Positions 22,853-31,790 of a stretch of 64,000 bases of DNA are shown piece by piece; position 1 is the stretch's first letter, and every line of letters begins with the position of its first letter. Both the position numbers and the translations under genes were made by a program. The notes beneath the pieces were generated by a model that saw only the letters and a list, made by a program, of their open reading frames with translations, ran no database searches and was not told the DNA's origin. This DNA comes from Puccinia triticina (Eukaryota > Basidiomycota > Pucciniomycetes > Pucciniales > Pucciniaceae). Location of the stretch: NCBI RefSeq assembly GCF_026914185.1, contig NC_070561.1:7316001-7380000 (forward strand), written 5' to 3'.

Positions 22853-23788
22853 ACCCTGACAAAAATATGCTCAACCATGTTAAACTAATTTCAACATGCC
22901 TTATATGCATGTAGCATACCAAGGATGATATGCCAAATCTTCAAGAAATTTAAGGTCACACCAAATTAACAACCCAGGAAGGATGGTATTTTGAGAGAGG
23001 TGAAGGGTCAATGTTTCCCTTTTTTGACAAAAAGTAGATTTGGAGACTTCTGATAACATCAATGGTTGAAGTAAAAAAAACAATTCAAAATTTCTGAGAC
23101 CCCTGAGCCACCCTGGATTAATCCTAAAACTTGCAATGTCTTTTTTTCAGGAAGAACAGAATGGTGTATGTAGAAATTCATGAATTTTATCAGGGAAAAA
23201 AAAAGATTCCTGTGGCTTGAAGCTAACACAGGGGGAAATTGAGATATTATAGAAGATTATTAAGGCAACACGGGACACAGACAAAGGTATCAAGAGGAAT
23301 AAAAACAATTGATCAATATACGCTTTACCAACGGTGGGTAGTTACGGTACGGTTATTGGTAACGTACCGATATCGTAACGTTTTTTCTCTTGTTACCCTT
23401 ACCGTTAACCATAAAGGAAGTGCGTTACAATATCGCACACCCAGGATGTATGCCATTTAACATCTGTTACAATATCTGCCCGCATGGAGGGGCAGATATC
23501 GGACTGAATATGATCCAGAGGGGGCCATTTGCCCCTCTTTATCTTGTTAACCGGTGGTTAACGCGTTACGCTACTAGTAACGCAAGTAACGCACCAGAAA
23601 AATCAGGCCCGTTACAATACGGGCCCGGGGTTACAACTAGTCGTTACTAGTAGCGCTAACGCCTGAGCGCAGTAACGGCAAGTGTTACGCTACGCAGATA
23701 ACGGCGGTTATTGTAGCGTATCGTAACTACCCACCGCTGGCTTTACTGATCAATATACAACATCACAAATTCATCCATGTTGGTAGTG
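22853..23788 (-). repeat. right arm of the CACTA element, split by a MITE
   Basis: This is the reverse complement of the left arm. A 413-bp insertion at 23328-23740 separates the inner 475 bp from the outer 48 bp that carry the CACTA tip. Confidence 0.85.
23328..23740. mobile_element. 413-bp MITE built from GTTACG/CGTAAC words
   Basis: The ends are CCAACGGTGGGTAGTTACG and the inverse of CCAGCGGTGGGTAGTTACG. CTTTA is duplicated on both sides (23323-23327 and 23741-23745). The intact left arm of the CACTA element at about 16775 shows the same spot without the insertion. The interior is rich in GTTAC and GTAAC words. Its design matches the 19495-19970 element, with a different word. Confidence 0.8.
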
Positions 23789-24055
23789 ATTGGTGCACCA
23801 ACACCATTCCTATATTGATAACAGGAAAGTTGTCAATCTCAGCCTCCAATATCAGATATCTTGGGAAAACAAAACACTCACTCCTTGGAGTCACTCTTGT
23901 CTTCCAAGGCCTCTAACAAAGCACGGCTATCAATGAGCCTTTGGACAGCTTTAGCCTCACGGACATGAGCTGGACATTCCAAAGAGCCTGTTGGTTTAGA
24001 GTGGTTGACCAACGCACGGAACTTGTATTTGAGTGGTTTGATCTTGCGGGTACAC
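23789..24055 (-). pseudogene. middle part of the SANT/Myb-type gene
   Basis: On the minus strand, coding resumes near 24055 with KIKPLKYKFRALVN and HSKPTG, a conserved stretch after the SANT-like domain, and runs to a splice donor at 23881 (AAGGA|GTGAGT). After a 72-nt intron (23881-23810) a 21-nt piece of the next exon (23809-23789) is reached before the CACTA element cuts it. The frame then continues at 16730 without a break. Confidence 0.65.
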
Positions 24056-25018
24056 CATGGGGCGCATTCCTGGAAATGCCCTGCATCCCGCGAACATTTC
24101 TCACTGAAAAATCTCCAGAGGATGTCCAGAGGGCATCCAGCGGACTTGAGGGGCACTGAGCATCACTTGGACGCTTCTGGAGGACTCGAGGGGCACTGAG
24201 CATTACTTGGACGCTTCTTGAAGCGTCCAAGTGATTCTTGGCACTTGGAAATGTCCACTGAACATCAAAAAACACCATCCAGCGGACACTCCCAAGTGAG
24301 AGTGTCCGATGGACATCTTGATGTTCCACAAAGCTCAGCATCCATTGGACACTCCAGCCAGAGTGTCCGATGGACACCAAAACCACTGTCCATCAGACAC
24401 TCGATCAAGAGTGTCTGATGGACACCATAACTCACTATCCATTGGACACCCAAGCTGGAGTGACCAAAGGAATTTATCAATTCAACCATTGGAAAAAGTC
24501 TCCAATGGCTGCATCTTGTACTGTCTAGATTTTGACAGTTCAGGATGTTCAGCTGCCTGTTGGGTGGCAAGAGGGTCTGCCGTTGCAAACTTGACCCTAT
24601 ATGGACTCCGTTTAGAGACCTTGCACCAAAGGCATGATGTCGCAGTTGGTTGTGGACACCGCTTACCTCATACTGCAACCTGCAAGCGCGAACCCCAGGC
24701 AAGCATGTTGGTGTTTGAGCCCCACTTAGGCCATGCCCTCCCCCCCGCACCTGTTCCCACCTCCCCACCCATCTCCATGGCCCCCCGTGATGAGCGCGAT
24801 TGAGTGTACATACCAGATCACTGTTGGATCTCCTACAATTTTTTCCAACCTGGTGATAGTGGCTGATATCCGGTGGACGTTTGCATTCTGGCGGGATGTC
24901 CGCCATTGCGCAATGCAAGTGGCATCCAGCGGATGTTTCCTGCAGCGCCAGAGCTGGACATCCGCAAACATGTCCATATACATGTCCGATCAACATCCAT
25001 GACAGCCTGTGATGTAGG
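24056..25018. mobile_element. palindrome-word element (GTCC-NNN-GGAC type), copy 1
   Basis: About 0.95 kb is inserted in the first half of the SANT/Myb-type gene, where the coding frame breaks at both sides. It is packed with the word TGTCC-NNN-GGACA and variants such as GTCCGATGGAC, GTCCATTGGAC and ATCCAGCGGAC. A C-rich core lies near 24735-24785. A sister copy lies at about 57060-57650 with the same words, a similar core, and a similar right end around CCTGTG. Boundaries are approximate and no duplication was found. Confidence 0.55.
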
Positions 25019-25021
25019 TCA

Positions 25022-25249
25022 GTTGTTTTCAATGGCATATTCGTTGTATTTCTCCAAGACGGAAACCCAATCGTTGGCCCCCAGGGGAAGTACGGATTTA
25101 ACACATTTGACTAGTTTGGTGGAGTCTTCAGCGGTGTATCCTTTGGAGCCTTTGGCACGGCCAGCACGCTTTGAACAAGGTTTGGAAGGAGCTTGTTGAG
25201 TGCTGCAAGCTTGGGAGTTCTTCTGAGTGCTAGATGGTTGGGTTGGCAT
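25022..25249 (-). pseudogene. 5' exon of the SANT/Myb-type gene
   Basis: The ATG at 25249 begins a Ser/Thr/Gln-rich N-terminus followed by KRAGRAKGSKGYT and a SANT-like helix-rich stretch with LPLGANDW. It ends at ENN, where an inserted element supplies a stop. In rusts this arrangement is typical of Myb/SANT-like proteins; DNA binding is inferred. The start codon is 55 bases downstream of the copia 5' LTR, so the promoter and 5' UTR are also separated from the gene. Flanking sequence resumes at 31227. Confidence 0.6.
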
Positions 25250-25304
25250 TTTCAAGGGATTGATTTTGGGGGATTTCAAGTGGTTGAAGGAGTTTGGTGG
25301 TTGG

Positions 25305-25427
25305 TGTTGTGACACCACTAGAGTACTCAACTACGACACCTGTCACAGACTCATGTAGATAGACTATTTAGTTCTTTCTCTCTCTACTTGATGTAAGTAC
25401 TGAATCTGTCAAGCTATCCGCACAACA
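25305..25427 (+). repeat. copia 5' LTR (123 bp)
   Basis: It runs from TGTTGTGACACC to CGCACAACA. It is very short for a copia LTR. It differs from 31104-31226 at three sites, all A/G exchanges. Confidence 0.93.
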
Positions 25428-25438
25428 GGTTATGAGCC
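25428..25438 (+). promoter_or_regulatory. primer-binding site matching the initiator-tRNA anticodon arm
   Basis: GGTTATGAGCC directly follows the LTR. Its complement GGCTCATAACC contains the CAU anticodon region of methionine tRNA rather than the CCA end. This is the half-tRNA priming known from Drosophila copia and some Ty1/copia relatives. Confidence 0.65.
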
Positions 25439-25707
25439 TCTCAACAGAGTAGCTCGCAGAGATCAAATCAAAAATCACACGTAACCGGCACCAGGACGAG
25501 CATCTTTTTACCCAGTAGTTCCTCAAGAACAAGCACCGTAGTCAACTCTGACGAGCAATCGTAGTCCGCCGGCGAGCCGCAAAAGTTAAAATAAAAATAA
25601 AATCAAAACGTCACCGTTTCCTCTCCATCTCGACGCTTGGTTCCTTCTTTTACCTTACAATCACCCAGTCCCAACAAAACCTCAAAACATACATATCTCA
25701 ATAAATA

Positions 25708-25710
<3 letters not shown>

Positions 25711-25742
<32 letters not shown>
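25711..25742 (+). repeat. A32 homopolymer in the copia leader
   Basis: 32 consecutive A after an AT-rich stretch, between primer site and gag. It could be a slippage-grown tract; its length is liable to sequencing error. Confidence 0.9.
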
Positions 25743-25744
<2 letters not shown>

Positions 25745-26112
25745 CTTTTCTCTTCTTCCTGATTGATTATCCGACCGAACTCGGCCTCGGGAGTTTTGGT
25801 CCCATCGTAATCCCTAGTCTTGTGTGGTAACGCTCACGGGTAAATTCTTAGTTTACTACTCTCTAAGCGAGCCCGTGGTGAATATCCTGCAGATATTTAC
25901 GTTGGACTGATCACCCATAGCCACGGTGCCACTGAAAGAGCAGTAAACTGAGTTTAAACTTTGTGGGTAGCCCAGCAAGTCGGGTTGTGGTTCTACTCGA
26001 CCTTGGAACGCCTACACCGACCGTGGACAACTTCCCCTTTCTTTCTTTCCTCCTCATTCATCTGTCTATCCTTCCGCCACATCTCATTGCATCCTCAACA
26101 ACCCATTCCAAG

Positions 26113-29100
26113 ATGTCCGATAACAAACTGCCTTCCGGACGTTTGTACCCGAAACCTCGTCTAGGAGCCATACCCGGCCTACGAACAATCAATCGCACGA
26201 CGCCCAAAAACCCGACAATGCAAAGCGTCCTGGGACCCCAGCTCTCGTCGAATGACTTCTTCACGAGAAAACTCGGTCGCATCCCCCCCAACAACTCCCA
26301 TGATGAGGGACCGTCATCACAAGCTACCAACAAAGGCAAGGATTGTGAACTCTCGGACGACATGCCGGAAGAAACAACCTTCAGACCCAGGTTAACCGGT
26401 CGGGTCCTTGGATCATCGTCGACAAACTGGCGCCGCACTGAGCCACCCCCTCACCTTGAAGAGCCTAAGGCAGACAATCCGGTCCCGACTGCACCGGAAC
26501 CTGTACAGGCAGACTTCGCCAGCCTGGTAGCAGAAATGCGCTTTCAACGCGAACTCGAACTAGCTCGTCTGCAGGAAGACCGGGCTCAACGAGAAGAAGA
26601 CCGAGCCCGTCGAGAAGCCAATGAACATTGCGCCAAAAGACGCAGAGAGTTGGACGAGGATGCCAAAATCTCAACGATTATCAATGCGGCCGTCAATAAA
26701 CTGGACACTGAAGACATTCTCAAACCAGACGGATCAAACCTACGCCGCTGGGAAGATGCCCTTCGCTTAACCGCCTTCGAACGTTTCCATGATCAACTTT
26801 TCTTTACCCCATCCGAAGACACCGTAGTCGACCCTTACCACGAGAAAATTGCCCGCGGATTCATCCACTCCTTGGTACACGCCGATCTGTCTTACGATCT
26901 GGTCGATTTCACAAGCTCTGAAGAGGTCTACAAACACCTCCTCTCAAAGTTTCGGATTGTTAACCGAGCAAAACAACTCCATACCTGGGAGGCACTGAAG
27001 AAGATTTCTCTGGCCGACTATACGAGCTCCGCTGAAGCAATCGCGGCAGTTGATCGATGTGCGAGGACGTTTTGTGAACAAGGTGTTGATTTAACGTGGG
27101 ACACGATTTTCAGCTTTGTATTTCAAGGCAATCTCCGCGACCACCTCGGTCCTGTGGTCGATTGTAAAGTTGATCTATTCATGGAGACCCATGAATACGA
27201 GTCACCAACCTCAGGTGACATTCTCAGATTCTGGGAATCGGCGCGTACAGAACATCGTTTGGCGGCCGAAACAGGACGCTCGGACCCGTCAGCTTTATCC
27301 GTTACACTAGCTAGCGAACAGAAACCTAGCGCGGCAGGACTCGTTTCAGGATCCGTTTCAGGAATCGTTTCAGGATCGCCCGCCATTGAAGAGATCTCCG
27401 CAATGGCGTTGACCAAACCCCCCAGCTGTTACATCTGTAAGCAAGTTGGACATATCTCCCCCAACTGCCCAACCAGTCGAAAGAATACTGCCAATCCAAA
27501 GCCTATGACTCAGCGTCCTGAGTCGCGACAGAACTTCCCCCCATGCTCTGTCACTTATAACTTCGACCGCGTACCTTACATCAAACCCATCCAACCCGAA
27601 ACCAGAACCTCTTCCCGCCCCCCTGTGTCAGGACAACTCCCTGCCCCTCCTCGTCGAACTACCCCTTCCTCCGGCAGACCACCTTCTTCCACGACTCAAA
27701 GCCGAAGCGTCGAAACGCGACAGATCAACCCCAATCTGTTTGCTGAAGAGGAAGGAGATGAGGCCGAGTACATCTTTGAAAACAAAGATCTGTCTGCGGA
27801 ACCCTCCGGGCTCCGTTTCAACCTGCGGGAAATGACAATCGAACGCGGAGGGCAAGAAGCCCTGTGGGACTTGGGAGCCTCGGATAATGTCACCGGTGAC
27901 AGGTACGCGCTCCACGACTTCACATTGCTGGACCAGCCGATAGCGGTGAAAGTAGCAACTGATTCAGCGTGTGATTACATCACAGGCATGGGTACCTTGC
28001 GATTTGTTGGGACAAACAAGGCGATCATCGTAGTTAAGAAAGTCTACTACTGTGAGCGCGCTCGTTCTACGCTTTTATCTCTAGCGGCATTCAAGAAAGC
28101 TAATGCTAGTTTCAGGGTCACCGGCAACTTTGACTCCATCGATCTAGTTTCTCCAAGTGGACGCCTACTCCTTAGCAGTGTTTTTGATCCTCGAAGTAAC
28201 AGTTGGCCTCTCCCTTTTCCTATTCGAGCTCCTGTCCTGCCGGCTTCCATCGACTCAAAGAATGATGCATGTAATACCCTGTCTACTGCTATTGAAATTA
28301 AATCCATGTTCAAGTCCCCAAATCTCGTTGAACATAGTCAGTTCACGTGGCACCCAGAAGAGCTGACAGCTGATGAGAAGACCCTTCTCTTTTGGCACCG
28401 CCTTTTTGGGCACGCAAGTTTAAGGAAAATAAGAAGATTGGTAAAGCTACAACTAGGATATGGTCTCCCAACGAAAATGCCCACAGGCTCCATCAAATGT
28501 CCAGTGTGTTCAATCTGCAAGGCAACAAGAACGTCGGCACTGGGGCCAACAAAACGATGTGTTGACAAACTTTCAGTGGTATGTGTCGACCTGATGGGTC
28601 CTTTTGACACACCTACTATGACAGGCGGGAAGTACGCACTTACTGTCAGGGATGTCTTCACCTCCTACAGCGAAGTTTGGATCTTGAAGGCGAAAAGCGA
28701 AGCAGCAGAGATGCTGATGCAGACAATCAACCAATGGGAAACTCAGCTCAGCTCCAAAGTGAAAATCCTGCGCTCCGACAACGGCAGAGAATTTGACTCC
28801 AAAGCTTTCGGCAAGTATCTCACCGACAAGGGAATCATTGCTGAAAGATCTCTTCCGTACCATCACTTCCAAAATGGAGCAGCCGAGAGGTACAACCGAA
28901 CCGTCGCGGACATGGGCCGTAGCATCCTGTGCGATAGTGAACTAGGAAGGGAGTTCTGGGGATATGCCTTCATGTGGGCAGCCTGGACTCTGAACCGCAT
29001 ACCAAACCGTATCACCAAAGAAAAAACTCCCTACAAAGTTTTCTTTGGAGATAAGCCCCAACTCGATCGTACACGCGTATTTGGATCACGGGCGTTTGTG

Positions 29101-30957
29101 CTAGTGGCACCGGAAAAACGCAAGAAACTTGACAACAGGGCGGTCGAGGGTCTAGTTGTAGGCCATCTGCCAGAATCCAAGGGATGGACGTTCTGGATCC
29201 CGAAGAACAAGGCACTCATATCTTCAGCGTGGGCAGACTTCGGCCGCAATACACTACCATCTACACCAGAGCCGCCCGGGAAAGGAGTTAGCCCTGAAGC
29301 GAAGCCACCTCCAGTTCCTGAGCCGCGCGCAAAACAGCTGATACTCAACGACTTCAAGGACGAGAAGTTGGTCGAGGAGCAGGAACGACTAGTCGACACA
29401 TGCCAGGAAACATGTGCGGACAACTCCGGCGATGTCCCTCTTAACTTCAAAGCTGCCATGCGATCGACGGAAGCGGCAGAATGGAAGAAGGCGATTAATG
29501 TTGAACTAGAGAACATGAAACGGAAACACGTATGGATTGTTCGCCGCCTCCCAACCAACCGCCACAAGCTCGGCGCGCGTTGGGTATTTGCAAAGAAGAT
29601 GAACGAGGACGGGTCAGTTAGATACAAGGCCAGATATGTCGCCAAGGGTTACAATCAGAAGGAGGGCACGGATTTTGCCCACACCTTTGCTCCTACGGCG
29701 ACCTTCACGTCAATGCGAATTCTGTTATCCATCGCCGCGCGCAACAACTGGCCGATATACAACTTTGATTTTGTCGCGGCTTATCTTAACGCGCCAATCG
29801 ATGAAGAGGTGTGGGTCCAGGCCCCAGAGGGACTGGATGTAGGAGCAGATGAAGCCTGCCTATTACAACGAGCGCTCTACGGCACGAAACAGGCGGCTAG
29901 GTGCTGGTGGAAGCATCTCAGTGGGACACTAGCAGATCTAGGCTACGTGTCCAGTTACTATGACTCTAGCGTATACACTCTTAGCAGCAAGAAAGACAAA
30001 TCCATCATCTGGGTACACGTAGACGACGGCATAGTAACGGGATCATCCGACGAGGCACTTAAGTTAATTGAGACACAACTGAAAGGGAGCCTTGAGATAA
30101 AATGGAATGAAGGCCTAACTAGTATGGTAGGAGTAAAAATCAAGAGGACAGAAGATGGGTTTGAGCTCACGCAACCAAATCTGATCAATAAAATTCTCAG
30201 AGACCATTGGGATGGTACAACTGTTCATTCCTCCCCGCTGCCCAAGGGGTACTCCGCGAATACAGACCCGGAAGATCATGGGTCTAACGGCAGTACCTTC
30301 CTATCAATCATTGGAGGACTGAGCTATGTTGCTGTGGGCACACGTCCAGATATTGCCTACAGCGTGAATTATCTAGCACGTTTCTCTGGTCGACCAACAA
30401 CCATCCACTGGAAAGGTATCCGCCATCTCCTTGGCTATGTTGCAGAGACTAAGTCAACCCCTCTCCGGATCCACCCATCCAAAGACCAAGTACACCCGGT
30501 AGAATGCTACGTGGAAGCGAACTGGGGCGGTCCTAACTCCAGGTCTACTTATGGTGTTCTCATCAAACTGTATGGTGCACCGATTATGTGGGTATCGCGC
30601 AGGCTTGTGACGGTGGCCAGCTCAACGTGCCAAGCCGAGTATATGGCGCTTGGACACGCGACAAGACATGCGCTGTGGATACGCAATCTTCTCTTCGACA
30701 TTATTGGGGCGCACTTCCCAGTAAAAATATATTGCGACAACCAGTCGGCAGTCAAGATTGGGTGTGAAGATGCATCCAACAAACGGACGCATCACATTGA
30801 GCGAGAATTCTACATTACAAACCAAGCACTATACGAAAAGAAGACTTCTCTCACATGGATCCCGGGAACAGATCAAATCACAGATGTACTCACTAAAGCG
30901 CTAGGGAAGTCGGCGCACGCAAAATGTGGCGCCATTATTCAAGGTTTTTTGTCTTAA
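26113..30957 (+). CDS. copia Gag-Pol polyprotein
   Basis: The frame is open for 1614 codons from the first ATG at 26113; the frame upstream has no ATG. Gag occupies about residues 1-430, with a CCHC knuckle at 439 (CX2CX4HX4C). The protease motif reads DLGAS at 586, where DSGA or DTGA is usual. The integrase has the HHCC domain from about 762, then D826, D889 and E925. Reverse transcriptase carries HVDDG at 1304. RNase H begins near 1465 with EAN where the family normally has DAD, though the later SST-AEY, CDN and DVLTK blocks are intact. Stop at 30957. The frame looks complete, but the protease and RNase H substitutions may reduce activity. Confidence 0.9.
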   Translation: MSDNKLPSGRLYPKPRLGAIPGLRTINRTTPKNPTMQSVLGPQLSSNDFFTRKLGRIPPNNSHDEGPSSQATNKGKDCELSDDMPEETTFRPRLTGRVLGSSSTNWRRTEPPPHLEEPKADNPVPTAPEPVQADFASLVAEMRFQRELELARLQEDRAQREEDRARREANEHCAKRRRELDEDAKISTIINAAVNKLDTEDILKPDGSNLRRWEDALRLTAFERFHDQLFFTPSEDTVVDPYHEKIARGFIHSLVHADLSYDLVDFTSSEEVYKHLLSKFRIVNRAKQLHTWEALKKISLADYTSSAEAIAAVDRCARTFCEQGVDLTWDTIFSFVFQGNLRDHLGPVVDCKVDLFMETHEYESPTSGDILRFWESARTEHRLAAETGRSDPSALSVTLASEQKPSAAGLVSGSVSGIVSGSPAIEEISAMALTKPPSCYICKQVGHISPNCPTSRKNTANPKPMTQRPESRQNFPPCSVTYNFDRVPYIKPIQPETRTSSRPPVSGQLPAPPRRTTPSSGRPPSSTTQSRSVETRQINPNLFAEEEGDEAEYIFENKDLSAEPSGLRFNLREMTIERGGQEALWDLGASDNVTGDRYALHDFTLLDQPIAVKVATDSACDYITGMGTLRFVGTNKAIIVVKKVYYCERARSTLLSLAAFKKANASFRVTGNFDSIDLVSPSGRLLLSSVFDPRSNSWPLPFPIRAPVLPASIDSKNDACNTLSTAIEIKSMFKSPNLVEHSQFTWHPEELTADEKTLLFWHRLFGHASLRKIRRLVKLQLGYGLPTKMPTGSIKCPVCSICKATRTSALGPTKRCVDKLSVVCVDLMGPFDTPTMTGGKYALTVRDVFTSYSEVWILKAKSEAAEMLMQTINQWETQLSSKVKILRSDNGREFDSKAFGKYLTDKGIIAERSLPYHHFQNGAAERYNRTVADMGRSILCDSELGREFWGYAFMWAAWTLNRIPNRITKEKTPYKVFFGDKPQLDRTRVFGSRAFVLVAPEKRKKLDNRAVEGLVVGHLPESKGWTFWIPKNKALISSAWADFGRNTLPSTPEPPGKGVSPEAKPPPVPEPRAKQLILNDFKDEKLVEEQERLVDTCQETCADNSGDVPLNFKAAMRSTEAAEWKKAINVELENMKRKHVWIVRRLPTNRHKLGARWVFAKKMNEDGSVRYKARYVAKGYNQKEGTDFAHTFAPTATFTSMRILLSIAARNNWPIYNFDFVAAYLNAPIDEEVWVQAPEGLDVGADEACLLQRALYGTKQAARCWWKHLSGTLADLGYVSSYYDSSVYTLSSKKDKSIIWVHVDDGIVTGSSDEALKLIETQLKGSLEIKWNEGLTSMVGVKIKRTEDGFELTQPNLINKILRDHWDGTTVHSSPLPKGYSANTDPEDHGSNGSTFLSIIGGLSYVAVGTRPDIAYSVNYLARFSGRPTTIHWKGIRHLLGYVAETKSTPLRIHPSKDQVHPVECYVEANWGGPNSRSTYGVLIKLYGAPIMWVSRRLVTVASSTCQAEYMALGHATRHALWIRNLLFDIIGAHFPVKIYCDNQSAVKIGCEDASNKRTHHIEREFYITNQALYEKKTSLTWIPGTDQITDVLTKALGKSAHAKCGAIIQGFLS

Positions 30958-31091
30958 TGTGTTTTCTTTTCTGTTTGTCTCTACCGTACCTACATTACTT
31001 ATAAGTTTTGTTTCTAGCTGGTTTCATGATTCTATACAAATTTCTTTTTTTCTCTTTTCTTTCCTTCTTGTTTTAGATGCAGGTTTCTTGT

Positions 31092-31103
31092 CGAGGGGGG
31101 GGA
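31092..31103 (+). promoter_or_regulatory. polypurine tract of the copia element
   Basis: A GAGGGGGGGGGA-type run sits directly before the 3' LTR. Confidence 0.85.
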
Positions 31104-31226
31104 TGTTGTGACACCACTAGAGTACTCGACTACAACACCTGTCACAGACTCATGTAGATAGACTATTTAGTTCTTTCTCTCTCTACTTGATGTAAGTACT
31201 GAATCTGTCGAGCTATCCGCACAACA
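31104..31226 (+). repeat. copia 3' LTR (123 bp)
   Basis: It matches the 5' LTR with three substitutions and is followed by the target duplication GTTGG. Confidence 0.93.
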
Positions 31227-31288
31227 GTTGGGGCTATGTGCCGTTGGGAGGGAGTTTGATCTAGCTGCTAAAAATCTAGCCGCTGAAA

Positions 31289-31366
31289 AGTGCGTGTAAA
31301 AATCTGGCTTGACAAGTGCCAAATCTGACTTTACATGGCTGTGTAAATTGAAGGGAAGTCCTCCAA
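31289..31366 (-). repeat. dispersed 70-bp repeat, copy 2 (minus)
   Basis: The reverse complement resembles 9236-9312, which lies beside the Harbinger transposase. Between 31367 and 31757 there is only AT-rich sequence without a gene. Confidence 0.5.
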
Positions 31367-31757
31367 TATTTCTAGAATGGTACATACAAAATCATCACTT
31401 GAAAGTTTTATGATTTTATGATATTATGTATTGAAAATTTTATGATTTCAATTTTAAACACCATAGTATATGGTTTTTCTAGGGATGAGTAAGGCAAAGG
31501 AAACAGAGCTTCAACAACCACTGTGTTCAAAACCACCATTCTGGCCCTTCATGATCATCACAAGTTGAGATGAATACTGTAAGGCAGGGTTCTTTTTTGG
31601 CTGGGCCTTATAGCTGGTGCAAAACAAAGGGCCAAGCCCGCTTGCTACCTGTTGTGCATATTGAAAATGAGGAGAAGTGTGATGGAGCATCACCATAAGA
31701 CCAGGCGTAAAATCATGTGGGAGATAAATTTGGAAGAGACAATGTTTTTAGGAAAGA

Positions 31758-31790
31758 CTAGAGGCCAAAGCAGCTTTGCTGCTGCAGATC
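31758..31790 (-). mobile_element. Helitron 3' terminus, minus orientation
   Basis: On the minus strand a hairpin GCAGC-AAA-GCTGC is followed by TTTGGCCT and CTAG, with T next. The last dozen bases are the same as at 15961. The Helitron body extends to the right and probably holds the captured exons at 33.0-34.2 kb. Sequence 31791-33018 is AT-rich and shows no gene. Confidence 0.6.

Larger units (their letters stand above)
16731..23788. mobile_element. giant non-autonomous CACTA (CMC/EnSpm-type) foldback element
   Basis: It begins CACTACCAACATGGATG and ends with the inverse, flanked by a perfect 3-bp duplication ATT (16728-16730 and 23789-23791), the hallmark of CACTA transposons. Its outer arms of about 0.55 kb are inverted copies of each other. 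The interior is two opposed arrays of a 173-bp satellite. Removing the element and one ATT restores an uninterrupted reading frame of the host gene on the minus strand, which fixes the boundaries. No transposase is encoded, so it would depend on an enzyme elsewhere. It contains two MITE-like insertions and one solo LTR. Confidence 0.85.
25305..31226 (+). mobile_element. Ty1/copia retrotransposon, complete
   Basis: Two 123-bp LTRs flank one long gag-pol frame, with GTTGG duplicated outside (25300-25304 and 31227-31231). The LTRs differ at three positions, so it is fairly young though older than the gypsy copy. It sits in the 5' flank of the SANT/Myb-type gene. Confidence 0.95.

Noticed and set aside
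24265..25104. 279-codon minus-strand frame
   Set aside because: It runs through the palindrome-word element and out of the SANT-like exon's frame; composition follows the repeated words.
25963..26112. Upstream extension of the copia frame
   Set aside because: It has no ATG and reads through leader sequence; the first ATG at 26113 is the likely start.
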